Source of the DNA: Brevibacillus laterosporus
Lineage (GTDB): Bacteria; Bacillota; Bacilli; Brevibacillales; Brevibacillaceae
Assembly: GCF_030489605.1 (NCBI RefSeq)
Contig: NZ_JAUKFY010000033.1
Coordinates: forward strand, 1 to 35,451
DNA: 35,451 bases
Reading direction: 5' to 3'
Made by a program: the position numbers and the translations under genes
Shown here: one piece after another, positions 7,279 to 15,977 of the stretch
How positions within the stretch are numbered: position 1 is the first letter of the stretch
Layout: the number at the start of each line of letters is the position of its first letter
Notes under the pieces: model-generated
What the model saw: only the letters and a program-made list of their open reading frames with translations
Databases searched by the model: none
Told to the model about the DNA's origin: nothing

Positions 7279-9741
7279 TTAACTTTCTTTTACTTGTGCT
7301 AATTCCCATTTTTGATTCTCAGTGCCTTTGTAATCTTTTACCTGAATGTTAGACCCGTTTGAAGTGCCTGAACCATCTACATTTAACACTTTAGTCGGAT
7401 CTTTCTTGTTTTTTAAGATATAGAATCCATTATCAATTCGTTCAGGGATCCAAAAATGCTCGGGTTTCCCTTCAAACGGTGTAGCAAATACATTTATGGA
7501 GTCCTGATAAGCATTCCACGCCATAATTTTATCGTTATTTTCTAAGCTTCGAATTACATAGGCTTGATGAGAATCATCATATTCTAGCTTCCATTTTTGA
7601 TTACTTCCATCGTTTGTTTCCCACACAGTGATATTATTATCGCTTCTATTCCAATCAACTAAACTTGTATTTTTTAATGCTGTTTTTATTTGATAGGTTC
7701 CGTCCTCAATTACTCTGCTGGGTACTAATGCACCATTTTCATTAAAATAATATTTTTTCCCATCTATCGTTTGCCAACCCGTTTGCATCACGCCAAATCG
7801 ATAGTAATACTCTTCTCCATCTAATGTTTCCCAACCAGATACCTCAACCTCATCAGTAGGTTCATCATTCTTTGGCTTGATTAGTATATTCATTCGAGCA
7901 TGCAGTTGGACGTCATAGATATTTTCTGATTCCATATCTGCTAATTGTTTTTCTATATTTTCAGCAGTTTCTTCATCAAATACCAATTTAAACTCATCTA
8001 TACTTTTATTGTTGTAATATAAGGTTCCTTCCTTGTCTTCAAAACCAAAAGCTAATTGGAGCGCTTCTCCTAATGTAACATCCGGCTTCGTTTGCTCGAT
8101 GTAGTCGTCAGGATCAACAGCAGCTACTCGTCTTTCTGTCTCTGAATCATCTGTTTTTAAGATTAATCGAGCAGTAGTTTCCTCAATTTGAGGGATGATA
8201 TGACTCCATTGCTTGTCTTTATCGACTGATACTAATTTTGTTTTAGGATCAATTACACCCACATAACCGGAAACTTGGTCTGTTTCCAAGCGCATTTGCT
8301 GTGTTTGTTCTAGTCTATCAAGCTGATCTTTATTGATTGTGATAGGGCTGGAACCGAAATCGTCTTTGGTTTGTAGAGAAATAGCTGCTTGATCTTTACT
8401 CGGATAAAAACGGTCCGGTAACACTACATTTGCTAGTTGGTTTTCTTTTGCTTTAATTGTTGCAATCGTGTCGTTATCTCCTAGCACGAGTGAGGTAGTA
8501 GGTGCTGCTTCATAAATAGGTGCCGTACCATTATTAACATAGCGAATGTTTGCATTAAAATAGGCAGCCTCTCCTGCATTTAGGCCTAAGGACTTGGACC
8601 AGTTTCTTCCCAAACTCTCAGAGCTTGAACGATCAATGGTTACTGTCTGTGAATTGCTGGCGCTCAAATTAGTAGATACACTTCCACCAAAATTAAAGAG
8701 GGAAGCATGGACTTCTGCACCAACAGAAACTTCTGTTGAATGAGTATTGCTTGTGGATGTACTTCCACTGATCGAACTAGTTGTGTTCCCGCCATTTTCC
8801 AGCGTTTCATTTCTATTTTTCGAGATAATAAACTTTTCCATATGAACCTGTAAATTAGGATATGCAGCAAGCAATGGATTTCTCACTTGTACCTTTTTAT
8901 CAATCATTCCTGATACTTTGGCAAAATCGCTATACGGATCAGAAGCGGTGCTCCATTTCATAGGTGAGGATGTATATTTCGTTAATGGTTCTCCAGATTT
9001 CGTGCGTTTTTTTCCATGGACTTTTTCAATCCAAGGCATCAGGATTAGTTTTTTATTCTTGACATCCAAGGTATATCCCTCAACTTCTAGGGAATCAGGG
9101 ATGCCGTCACCGTCACTGTCTTCAACTTCGTTATCAGAAGCTGAAATACTTCTTTTTTTTCTGCCAGATTCATTCTCTGGTTGATTTTTTATGTCAGGAA
9201 GCAGCAGATTTCCCTCTGGAATAATTTCTTCCGTTCCGTTTGGAGTAATCCATGTAAGCTGTAAGCCAAATTCGTCAGCAGAAGAGGATTCAGGCTGATA
9301 AGTCATTTTTACTTTATAAAGCTTCCCTTTTTCTAGTTCGATTTTTTGCGTAGCGGAGGAGTGATCGATGATTTGTTGATCATCAATCCATAGCACGGTG
9401 TGGTCATTATCAGACGTGGAGAACGTATATTCACCTGATTTTTCTACTTTAATAAATCCTTTCCACATGGCAGATTGAAACTGTTGCAATTCCTCAGGCA
9501 ACATTTCATCTAGTTGATCGCTGTCGATGGATAAATCGCCTGTCTCTGAATTCGAGATCATAGCAGTCTGTTTTAATTCTTTATCATTGAAGTAGTAACC
9601 TATTAAGCCTTTAAAATTAGCATCTTGTGTAGTTACTACTTCCTTTTCGCTTGAAGCCGCATGTGATAGTTCTGGATAGGTCGCAAATTGACCAAGAAGG
9701 GCGGTTGCCATCAAACATTTATACATTTTAGGTAATTTCAT
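7279..9741 (-). CDS. Anthrax protective antigen-like toxin translocase with lectin C-terminus
   Basis: An 820-aa secreted protein. Signal peptide about 1-28; PA14 domain about 43-185; furin-type site RKKR-S at 194-198; Ca-binding loop [12 protein letters not shown] at 208-219. The core closely matches anthrax PA ([45 protein letters not shown]). The pore hairpin lies about 319-356, rich in Ser/Thr. Lys432, Asp460 and Phe462 correspond to PA Lys397, Asp425 and the phi-clamp Phe427. PA similarity ends near [13 protein letters not shown] (625). The PA receptor-binding domain 4 is absent. Instead there are two choline-binding-type repeats (636-675: [24 protein letters not shown]) and a ricin-B lectin (about 676-816, with QKW motifs). 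It is predicted to be cut by a host protease, oligomerise and carry the neighbouring ADP-ribosyltransferase into cells. Ribosome binding site GAGAGG. Vip1/Isp1 proteins of B. laterosporus are the obvious relatives to compare. Confidence 0.92.
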   Translation of the reverse strand: MKLPKMYKCLMATALLGQFATYPELSHAASSEKEVVTTQDANFKGLIGYYFNDKELKQTAMISNSETGDLSIDSDQLDEMLPEELQQFQSAMWKGFIKVEKSGEYTFSTSDNDHTVLWIDDQQIIDHSSATQKIELEKGKLYKVKMTYQPESSSADEFGLQLTWITPNGTEEIIPEGNLLLPDIKNQPENESGRKKRSISASDNEVEDSDGDGIPDSLEVEGYTLDVKNKKLILMPWIEKVHGKKRTKSGEPLTKYTSSPMKWSTASDPYSDFAKVSGMIDKKVQVRNPLLAAYPNLQVHMEKFIISKNRNETLENGGNTTSSISGSTSTSNTHSTEVSVGAEVHASLFNFGGSVSTNLSASNSQTVTIDRSSSESLGRNWSKSLGLNAGEAAYFNANIRYVNNGTAPIYEAAPTTSLVLGDNDTIATIKAKENQLANVVLPDRFYPSKDQAAISLQTKDDFGSSPITINKDQLDRLEQTQQMRLETDQVSGYVGVIDPKTKLVSVDKDKQWSHIIPQIEETTARLILKTDDSETERRVAAVDPDDYIEQTKPDVTLGEALQLAFGFEDKEGTLYYNNKSIDEFKLVFDEETAENIEKQLADMESENIYDVQLHARMNILIKPKNDEPTDEVEVSGWETLDGEEYYYRFGVMQTGWQTIDGKKYYFNENGALVPSRVIEDGTYQIKTALKNTSLVDWNRSDNNITVWETNDGSNQKWKLEYDDSHQAYVIRSLENNDKIMAWNAYQDSINVFATPFEGKPEHFWIPERIDNGFYILKNKKDPTKVLNVDGSGTSNGSNIQVKDYKGTENQKWELAQVKES

Positions 9742-10416
9742 GGTATCCTCTCTTTTCTATGGAGTATTTGAGTATTACGTTGCTAATCCAAGTATATTTT
9801 CTAAAGGTCGTAAAACTTTTGAAATTATACCCAGCAATAAGGCAAAGCGTGCTTAATGAAGAAAAACCTCCCTTTTATTAATAACAAATTTCACATTGAA
9901 ATAATTTGTTTTTATTTTTAATGAAAATATTTTATCATTTGGTTTTCAGTGAATTGAATAGCGAAAAATATATTTGACAAAGTTACTTTTAGCCGTTCAT
10001 TTGGAATAAAAAAATCACGATAAGCATAGAAATCCGAACGTGTTTTGCCGAATGCAGGATCATTTAGAAAAGCTTAGCAAAGCCGATGTTCACGTGCATG
10101 GCATACTCTAATGGGGAAAGTCGGGGGAGAAATAAGACCCGTTTTTTAAAAGACGATTCAGGTAAGCAGGATTGATAGTGTCGTTATGTTTTTTCTTTCA
10201 ACAATAGAAGAAAACATGAACAAATAACTAACGGATAGATGCGAGATGGCGGGGAATGAGAGAGCTTTCTTGAAGAGGAGCCTTTTTGGCGGAGAAGGTT
10301 CTTGATACAGTAAAAAGAGTTATCAAGTTTTAGTTTGACAGGGTGAGCTAGGCAGCAACGTGTCGTAATTAAAAGCTGGTATGAAGGCTAATAGACAAGC
10401 ACGAAAACGTAAATAG
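9742..10416. other. Upstream region of the toxin pair, no clear gene
   Basis: About 670 bases. The stretch next to the PA-like gene is AT-rich and should hold its promoter: TATAAT reads on the minus strand at about 9822-9828, but I could not find a good -35. Further right, a short plus-strand frame (MQDHLEKLSKADVHVHGIL, about 10051-10110) has no ribosome binding site. A plus-strand terminator at 10417-10446 follows with no recognised gene ahead of it. Confidence 0.4.
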
Positions 10417-10446
10417 AGTGCCAGTAGATTACTGGCACTTTTCTTT
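10417..10446 (+). terminator. Strong hairpin terminator with no gene before it
   Basis: Perfect 10-bp stem (AGTGCCAGTA with TACTGGCACT), a three-base loop and a tail of TTTTCTTTTT on the plus strand. Nothing on the plus strand upstream is a convincing gene, so it may end an unannotated small RNA. It also lies downstream of the minus-strand XRE gene, but on that strand it lacks a T tract. Confidence 0.75.
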
Positions 10447-10510
10447 TTGCTAAAAAATATGTATACATATACTGAAAAAAGGCGGGAGTCATTGTTCCTA
10501 TAATTTATAG

Positions 10511-11077
10511 CTATTTATAGCTGATGGCTAAATGGAGTATAACCTGTTCATCTCGCACGTTTGTGTAAACATGCTTTTCGCTCGCTGTAAACTGAATGGA
10601 GTCGAATTTGTTAAGTGTATAAGTGGCTTCACCGATCGTTACTTGAACTTCTCCCTCCATTACGGTAGCAATCTCAATCGTACCAGGATGATGGGCTTCA
10701 GGCTCATACCTACAATGGGGTTGCAGGAAGCCGCGATACATCTCAATACCTCCTCTTGTATCATTAAACAATGGTTCGAGCACCCATGCTTGACCCCCTT
10801 CTGAAAATTGTGGCCCTTGTCCAGCACGTAAAATATTAATTTCATTTTCCGGTTTTAAGAGTGTCATTAACGGTACAGAAAGACCGTTTGAAATTTTCCA
10901 CAGCATCCCTAGCGTTGGATTTGTTTCACCTCGTTCAATATTTCCAAGCGTAAGCTTACTGACTCCTGTCTTTGCGGCTAATTCCTCTAAACTTAAATTC
11001 TGTTCCTTTCTAAGCTCTCGAAGTGTAGTACCTACAAATTGAATCAGTTTTTTTGTTTCATCTTTAGTAGAACCCAT
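10511..11077 (-). CDS. XRE-family regulator with C-terminal cupin domain
   Basis: A 188-aa protein. The helix-turn-helix at residues about 15-70 (LRELRKEQNLSLEELAAKTG, then SKLTLGNIERGETNPTLGML) is the classic XRE/HTH_3 type. Residues about 110-185 form a cupin barrel (HHPGTIEIATVMEGEVQVTIGE). Such proteins usually repress a nearby gene and sense a small molecule through the cupin. Ribosome binding site AAGGGTG before the ATG. It is transcribed away from the exporter at 11279, whose promoter lies in the shared gap, so that exporter is its likely target (inference from layout). Confidence 0.88.
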   Translation of the reverse strand: MGSTKDETKKLIQFVGTTLRELRKEQNLSLEELAAKTGVSKLTLGNIERGETNPTLGMLWKISNGLSVPLMTLLKPENEINILRAGQGPQFSEGGQAWVLEPLFNDTRGGIEMYRGFLQPHCRYEPEAHHPGTIEIATVMEGEVQVTIGEATYTLNKFDSIQFTASEKHVYTNVRDEQVILHLAISYK

Positions 11078-11126
11078 GTATTAATACACCCTTTTCAATG
11101 TTTAGCTTACTTTTTTCTTGTTTTTA

Positions 11127-11250
11127 TATAATATACTATATCAAATGAAGAGAGGATTACTATTTATAAGTACTTTCCATTACATTTTTTATTCGATTTC
11201 ATAATATATTATACTTTACATTATGATAAAGTATGTATATTATAGTATAC
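11127..11250. promoter_or_regulatory. Divergent control region with TATA-rich dyads
   Basis: For the exporter gene: TTTACA (11215-11220), 17-base spacer, TATTAT (11238-11243). An inverted repeat, ATACTTTA (11211-11218) and TAAAGTAT (11227-11234), overlaps the -35 and spacer. Related TATACTATA / TATAGTATA-like dyads occur at about 11134-11143 and 11241-11249. These are good candidate operators for the divergent XRE-cupin regulator. Confidence 0.6.
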
Positions 11251-11278
11251 CATGACAGATAAAAAGAGGTGAATATAT

Positions 11279-12244
11279 ATGAGAGCAGTACTAGTTGGGA
11301 TATTATCATCATTGTTTTTTTCAGCGACCTTTATCATAAACCGAGCCATGAATCTTGGGGGAACTAGCTGGGCTTGGACGGCATCTTTACGGTTTATTTT
11401 AGCCCTTCCATTTCTTTTTCTTATCGTATTGTTTAGAAAAAATCTAAAAGATTTATTTCGGGAAATGGCCAAGCATCCATTTCAATGGTTATTATGGGGG
11501 ACAGCAGGTGGTGTAGGCTTTTATTCATTATTAAGTTTTGCGGCAGTTTATGGTCCATCCTGGTTAACATCGGGGACGTGGCAAGTTACGATATTAGCGG
11601 GAGCATTGCTTTCGCCGTTATTTTTTGTAACGGTACCAGCATTAAAAGGTCATACGAGAGTATGGCAAGCGATTCCTTTTAAAAGCTTGCGTTTTTCTGT
11701 CATTATTCTGCTTGGTGTGATCCTCATGCAGGTAAATCAAGCAGGCCATATAAGTGCTCAGGCATTTTTGCTAGGATTTATACCCGTTATAATCGGTGCC
11801 TTTTTATATCCATTGGGGAACCGTAAAATGATGGAGCTGTGTGAGGGGAGAATCGATACCTTCCAGCGTACATTAGGAATGGCAATTAGCAGTTTGCCAA
11901 TTGCCATTATTTTAGGAATTTATGGAACGGTTACGGTGGGGTTACCGACTGGAACTCAATTTGTTCAAGCCGTATTGCTGGCTCTATTCTCTGGAGTGAT
12001 TGCAAGCATTCTTTTCTTCTTAGCAACAGATTTGGCCAAAAACAATATGGGATTGCTTGCAGCAGTCGAATCCACGCAATCTGGAACGATGATCTTTACC
12101 GTTCTTGGTGAAGTTATTTTATTACATGGATCATTTCCCAGAGGATTATCTTTACTTGGAATGATTGTCGTGATAATAGGGATGATTTTGACCAGCCTAG
12201 CAAATGGCCAACAAAAAAGTCTAGCAAAGAAAAACGTTACGTAG
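11279..12244 (+). CDS. EmrE-family (DMT) multidrug efflux transporter
   Basis: A 321-aa protein with about ten membrane helices. The start (AVLVGILSSLFFSATFIINR), the central GTWQVTILAGALLSPLFF and the end (ESTQSGTMIFTVLGEVILL) fit the drug/metabolite superfamily branch annotated as multidrug resistance efflux transporter family. Length agrees with a duplicated five-helix unit. Ribosome binding site AGAGGTG. It is paired divergently with the XRE-cupin regulator, the usual layout for a ligand-induced exporter. Substrate not predictable from sequence. Confidence 0.85.
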   Translation: MRAVLVGILSSLFFSATFIINRAMNLGGTSWAWTASLRFILALPFLFLIVLFRKNLKDLFREMAKHPFQWLLWGTAGGVGFYSLLSFAAVYGPSWLTSGTWQVTILAGALLSPLFFVTVPALKGHTRVWQAIPFKSLRFSVIILLGVILMQVNQAGHISAQAFLLGFIPVIIGAFLYPLGNRKMMELCEGRIDTFQRTLGMAISSLPIAIILGIYGTVTVGLPTGTQFVQAVLLALFSGVIASILFFLATDLAKNNMGLLAAVESTQSGTMIFTVLGEVILLHGSFPRGLSLLGMIVVIIGMILTSLANGQQKSLAKKNVT

Positions 12245-12286
12245 ACAGTGGGAGTTGTACAAATAGAGGAGAGGGAGAAAAGCTAG

Positions 12287-12409
12287 GCAGAGAAGGCAGT
12301 TACAAATCTAGATAGCAAATTCGCTGGAGCATCTGCAGTCGTTGAAGGATCAACCGTAAAAGAAAGTAGCATTTCTCTATTAGCTGCCCAGCAACCGTAT
12401 TTTGCATGA
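12287..12409 (+). pseudogene. Possible C-terminal gene remnant
   Basis: A 40-codon open frame without a start codon encodes AEKAVTNLDSKFAGASAVVE followed by GSTVKESSISLLAAQQPYFA and a stop. It sits between the exporter gene and a terminator. Composition is protein-like, but no family is recognised and it could be chance. Confidence 0.25.
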
Positions 12410-12431
12410 TTCCGAATATGTTATTTTGAAG

Positions 12432-12466
12432 CCCTCTGTTCTATTTTCATGACAGAGGGTTTTAGA
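12432..12466 (+). terminator. Rho-independent terminator
   Basis: CCCTCTGT pairs with ACAGAGGG, followed by TTTTA. Probably ends the exporter transcript. Confidence 0.75.
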
Positions 12467-12576
12467 TTTATAAGATGCGGTTAAAAGACTCTGAATGCAT
12501 GTTTCAGCAGGTTGATCATTTTTAATCAGGATGAAAGTTTCCCCTGAGACAAAAAGTTGCGTAAGGTTAAAAAATA

Positions 12577-12606
12577 TTTACAAATGAAACGATGTGGACG
12601 TATTAT
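12577..12606 (+). promoter_or_regulatory. Promoter ahead of mntH
   Basis: TTTACA (12577-12582), 18-base spacer, TATTAT (12601-12606), about 100 bases before the mntH start. Confidence 0.55.
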
Positions 12607-12650
12607 ATAAATGTATACACGAGATCGGTGTACTTTTTTTTACATATATT

Positions 12651-12677
12651 TTTTCCCTAAGGAAACATAATTTCCTT
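12651..12677 (+). promoter_or_regulatory. Candidate MntR operator in the mntH leader
   Basis: TTTTCCCTAAGGAAACA at 12651-12667 has the TTTCC...GGAAA dyad and resembles the Bacillus MntR site as I recall it (TTTGCCTTAAGGAAAC). A second dyad, AAGGAAA-cataa-TTTCCTT (12659-12677), overlaps it. Position downstream of the promoter would allow roadblock-type repression by manganese-bound MntR. Confidence 0.5.
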
Positions 12678-12704
12678 TACGCAATTTTAGTAGGAGGAAG
12701 AAAC

Positions 12705-14063
12705 ATGAATGCTCGAGTCGAAGAAGCAAAAGACAATAGCGGTTGGTTACAGAGAAGTTCCAATGTAAGCCTAGAAGAAGTGAATAATTCCGTGCGAATT
12801 CCCAATAAGGCGGGGTTCTGGCGCAAATTTTTAGCTTTTGCCGGTCCTGGTTCGTTAGTTGCTGTTGGTTATGTTGATCCGGGAAACTGGGCAACGTCAA
12901 TTGCAGGCGGGGCGCGGTTTGGTTATACCTTGCTGTCTGTGATACTCATTTCTAACTTAATCGCCATCCTGCTTCAATCTTTGGCAGCTAAGCTGGGGAT
13001 TGTTACCGGTCGGGATTTGGCGCAAGCTACACGTGATTCGGTAGGTAAAAAAACAGCTTTTGTTCTCTGGATATTAACTGAGCTTGCTATTATCGCCACC
13101 GATTTAGCAGAGGTGATCGGTTCTGCAATTGCCCTAAATTTATTGTTTGGTATCCCGCTTTTAGCGGGTATTGTCATTACCACTCTTGACGTTTTGCTAT
13201 TATTAATGCTCCAGAAAAAGGGATTTAGAATTATTGAATCAATCATTATCGTGCTAATGACAACAATCTTTGGTGTATTTGCTTTTGAATTGATCATCTC
13301 AAAGCCAGAGGTATCAGCGTTATTATCCGGTTATATTCCTAAGGTTGAAATTGTTACAAATCCAGAAATGCTGTTTGTTTCTCTTGGAATTTTAGGGGCA
13401 ACCGTGATGCCACATAATTTGTATTTGCATTCGTCCATCGTTCAAACCCGTCAATATAAACGCAACCGGGAAGGGCGCAAGGAGGCACTTACATTTTCAG
13501 TGCTTGATTCAACCGTTTCCCTTTCTGTTGCTTTCTTGATTAATTCAGCCATTCTGATTCTCGGAGCAGCAGCTTTTCACGGGACTGGCTTGGACGTATC
13601 CGAAATCGAAGGGGCATATGAGCTTTTGAGTCCGACTGTTGGCGTTGGTATTGCAAGTACCTTATTTGCCGTTGCATTGCTCGCCTCCGGTCAAAATTCC
13701 ACAATAACTGGAACCCTAACAGGACAAATTGTCATGGAAGGCTTTATTCAATTGCGTATTTCACCTTGGCTTCGCCGGATCATTACACGTTTAATTGCTG
13801 TCGTACCAGCGTTTATTGTAACCTGGATAGCTGGCTCGAGAGGAACAGGAGATTTGCTTTTATGGAGTCAGGTGGTACTTAGCCTGCAGCTTCCATTTGC
13901 AGTTATTCCGCTCGTATTATTTACAAGCGATAAAAGGAAAATGGGCGAATTTGTAAATCGCACCTGGGTCAAATGGCTAGCTTGGCTGTCCACTGGCGTT
14001 ATTTTAGCATTAAACGTATTTTTGGTCGGATATATTATCATTACTGGTCACGACCTGGGCTGA
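12705..14063 (+). CDS. mntH: Nramp-family manganese transporter
   Basis: A 452-aa protein with eleven or so membrane helices. It carries the Nramp signatures: DPGNW in helix 1 (metal-binding Asp and Asn) and MPHNLYLHSS in helix 6 (metal-binding Met and neighbours). It imports Mn2+ (and likely other divalent metals) with protons across the cell membrane. The frame is open 37 codons further upstream, but the ATG at 12705 has an excellent ribosome binding site (TAGGAGGAA) and gives the family's usual length. The upstream stretch contains the promoter and candidate MntR site, so the longer start is very unlikely. A terminator follows at 14132. Confidence 0.95.
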   Translation: MNARVEEAKDNSGWLQRSSNVSLEEVNNSVRIPNKAGFWRKFLAFAGPGSLVAVGYVDPGNWATSIAGGARFGYTLLSVILISNLIAILLQSLAAKLGIVTGRDLAQATRDSVGKKTAFVLWILTELAIIATDLAEVIGSAIALNLLFGIPLLAGIVITTLDVLLLLMLQKKGFRIIESIIIVLMTTIFGVFAFELIISKPEVSALLSGYIPKVEIVTNPEMLFVSLGILGATVMPHNLYLHSSIVQTRQYKRNREGRKEALTFSVLDSTVSLSVAFLINSAILILGAAAFHGTGLDVSEIEGAYELLSPTVGVGIASTLFAVALLASGQNSTITGTLTGQIVMEGFIQLRISPWLRRIITRLIAVVPAFIVTWIAGSRGTGDLLLWSQVVLSLQLPFAVIPLVLFTSDKRKMGEFVNRTWVKWLAWLSTGVILALNVFLVGYIIITGHDLG

Positions 14064-14131
14064 CAATCAAAATAGCGATGGTTTCAATTGGGAATTGCTA
14101 TCTGCATCTAAATTAAGTGATATCCAAAGTG

Positions 14132-14164
14132 AGAGATCTTCATTTTTGGAAGGTCTCTTTTTTT
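14132..14164 (+). terminator. Rho-independent terminator after mntH
   Basis: AGAGATCTTC and GAAGGTCTCT form a 10-bp stem with one G-T pair, followed by eight or more T. Confidence 0.8.
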
Positions 14165-14169
14165 CACGT

Positions 14170-14376
14170 ATTTTTGCCAATGCAAAGCTCAATCATAAAT
14201 GTGACTATGCTGTGAAGACAAAGCATCAATTCATGGATATAGTAAAAAAGCGGAAAGGTACCCCAACAGATGCCTTTTTCTATTGGAATCGGATTGTAAA
14301 AGATATGCTATTGCAAACACGGTTCGAGCACCGTCATGCAGCGCCGCAACGTACGCCGGGGGAGGTGCACGTCTAG
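14170..14376 (+). pseudogene. Unidentified C-terminal gene fragment
   Basis: After the mntH terminator an open frame with no start runs to TAG at 14374-14376. It encodes about 68 residues, including KCDYAVKTKHQFMDIVKK and DAFFYWNRIVKDMLLQTRFE. The composition looks like a real globular protein tail, and the absence of any start or ribosome binding site suggests a remnant. Not recognised. Confidence 0.35.
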
Positions 14377-14557
14377 AAATTTCAAAGATACATCGTGTAT
14401 AAAGGGCCCCTTGGATTGATTAGCCTCGATTAGTGGTGGATGGATAAAATAACGATTGAGTGGATGGTTACACCAAATTTAGTAAATGATAGCATTTTTG
14501 TTGCAAGAACGATTCAAACCTATTGGAAGGAAATAAACAAAAACAAGAGGAGGAATT
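14377..14557. other. Leader region of the nitrilase gene
   Basis: Contains an open frame starting at 14440 (MDKITIEWMVTPNLV...) that has no good ribosome binding site and runs into the nitrilase gene in another frame with a poly-Ser tail; its first 40 residues may be a fragment or chance. No clear promoter found. Confidence 0.3.
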
Positions 14558-15541
14558 ATGATGAAGAAATATCCGAAATTTTGTGCAGCAGCAGTTCAAG
14601 CAGCTCCCGTATATCTAGATTTAGATGCAACAGTCGAGAAATCTTGCAAATTAATTGATGAAGCTGCGTCTAATGGTGCAAAGCTAGTCGCATTTCCAGA
14701 AGCATTTCTTCCAGGTTACCCTTGGTTTGCGTTTATTGGACACCCAGAATATACAAGAAAATTCTATCACGAGCTATATAAAAATGCAGTTGAAATCCCC
14801 AGCTTAGCCATTCAAAAGCTAAGTGAAGCAGCTAGAAGGAATCAAACGTATGTATGCATTTCTTGCAGCGAAAAGGATGGGGGTTCTTTATATCTAGCAC
14901 AATTATGGTTTAATCCGAACGGAGATTTAATTGGAAAGCATAGAAAGATGAGAGCATCGGTTGCAGAAAGATTGATCTGGGGTGATGGAAGTGGAAGCTT
15001 AATGCCTGTATTTGAAACAGAAATAGGAAATCTGGGCGGTCTTATGTGCTGGGAGCATCAAGTGCCATTAGATCTTCTTGCCATGAATTCACAAAATGAA
15101 CAAGTTCACGTCGCTTCTTGGCCTGGATACTTTGATGATGAAATCTCCAGCAGATATTATGCGATCTCCACCCAGACCTTTGTCATAATGACTTCATCTA
15201 TTTATTCGGAAGAGATGAAAGACATGATTTGCTTAACGCCAGAACAAAGAGAGTATTTCAATACATTTAAGAGTGGGCATACTTGCATTTATGGACCTGA
15301 TGGAGAGCCGATTAGTGAAATGGTACCCGCAGAAACAGAAGGAATTGCTTATGCAGAGATCGATATCGAAAAAATCATTGATTTTAAATACTATATCGAT
15401 CCCGCAGGACACTACTCCAACCAAAGCTTAAGCATGAATTTTAATCAAAATCCCACCCCTGCTGTGAGAAAATTTGGAGAGAGAAAAAACGAGACGATTT
15501 CTTATGAAGAAATCAATTTATTGGTAGGTAGTGAGAGATAA
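14558..15541 (+). CDS. Nitrilase
   Basis: A 327-aa member of the nitrilase branch of the carbon-nitrogen hydrolase family, converting a nitrile to the carboxylic acid and ammonia in the cytoplasm. The catalytic triad is visible: Glu48 (FPEAFLPGYP), Lys130 (KHRKMR) and Cys164 (LMCWEH). Glu48/Lys130/Cys164 spacing and CWEH point to a true nitrilase rather than an amidase. Length fits. Ribosome binding site AGGAGG; the ATGATG leaves a one-codon doubt on the start. It appears as a single gene with its own terminator at 15652. Substrate (aliphatic, aromatic, or cyanide-like) cannot be told from sequence alone. Confidence 0.9.
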   Translation: MMKKYPKFCAAAVQAAPVYLDLDATVEKSCKLIDEAASNGAKLVAFPEAFLPGYPWFAFIGHPEYTRKFYHELYKNAVEIPSLAIQKLSEAARRNQTYVCISCSEKDGGSLYLAQLWFNPNGDLIGKHRKMRASVAERLIWGDGSGSLMPVFETEIGNLGGLMCWEHQVPLDLLAMNSQNEQVHVASWPGYFDDEISSRYYAISTQTFVIMTSSIYSEEMKDMICLTPEQREYFNTFKSGHTCIYGPDGEPISEMVPAETEGIAYAEIDIEKIIDFKYYIDPAGHYSNQSLSMNFNQNPTPAVRKFGERKNETISYEEINLLVGSER

Positions 15542-15651
15542 CGTCATAAAATCGCTAGTTTAGGCGAGTGAAGTAGAGTGGACAATCATCCATATCTTTT
15601 ATCATATTTTTTGAGACTAGGCTCAAATATGAATAGAGACTATATTCATAG

Positions 15652-15683
15652 AACCCTCATGTTATTATGCGTGAGGGTTTTTC
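15652..15683 (+). terminator. Rho-independent terminator after the nitrilase gene
   Basis: AACCCTCATG and CGTGAGGGTT pair over 10 bp (one G-T), followed by TTTTTC. Confidence 0.8.
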
Positions 15684-15851
15684 ATATTTTTCGTAAATAA
15701 TAGATTTTTTTCTAAAAATAACATATTTTTATTTGTGAGATTATTTTTAAATAATGAAGCATAAAGCCCGGTAAATAGGGCTTTATTGAATGTTAATAAA
15801 TTCTTGTTTATCTATAAATTAAAGTTTTTTGTAAAAAAAAGAAAAAAATTC
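15684..15851. other. AT-rich gap with a second hairpin
   Basis: No gene seen. ATAAAGCCC (15761-15769) pairs with GGGCTTTAT (15778-15786), but no T tract follows it on the plus strand. Confidence 0.4.
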
Positions 15852-15880
15852 TTGATAATAGTTCTCAATGTAACTATAAT
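15852..15880 (+). promoter_or_regulatory. Strong promoter overlapping a Fur-box-like dyad
   Basis: TTGATA (15852-15857), 17-base spacer, TATAAT (15875-15880). TGATAATAGTTCTCA at 15853-15867 matches the 7-1-7 Fur consensus TGATAATnATTATCA at 12 of 14 positions and overlaps the -35, a repressing position. The predicted start point is at the ribosome binding site of the micro-ORF at 15900. Confidence 0.55.
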
Positions 15881-15899
15881 GATTACAGGAGGTGAACAA

Positions 15900-15956
15900 A
15901 TTAGAAGAAAGTGGTTAAAAGCAATTTTAATAATTTTCATAGTTTTTACTTTTTAA
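15900..15956 (+). CDS. Possible 18-aa membrane micropeptide with ATT start
   Basis: A near-perfect ribosome binding site (AGGAGGTG, 15887-15894) sits 5 bases before ATT at 15900. Reading from there gives two Arg, then KWLKAILIIFIVFTF and stop at 15954-15956: a basic head and one hydrophobic segment. ATT is a rare initiation codon, so this may be a real micropeptide, a leader peptide for the next gene, or a decayed gene start. The next gene begins 22 bases later. Confidence 0.35.
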   Translation: MRRKWLKAILIIFIVFTF

Positions 15957-15977
15957 AAATTATCTAAGGGAGGAATT

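Noticed and set aside
10532-10804. Plus-strand 90-aa frame
   Set aside because: Antisense to the XRE-cupin gene, without an initiation signal.
12594-12704. N-terminal extension of MntH by 37 codons
   Set aside because: The stretch contains the promoter -10 and operator-like dyads, and a strong AGGAGG site precedes the internal ATG at 12705.
14440-14658. 72-aa frame overlapping the nitrilase start
   Set aside because: No good ribosome binding site, ends in a poly-Ser run created by the nitrilase reading frame, and the nitrilase has a far better start.
15761-15786. Hairpin as a terminator
   Set aside because: No T tract follows; a proper terminator for the nitrilase gene lies just upstream at 15652.
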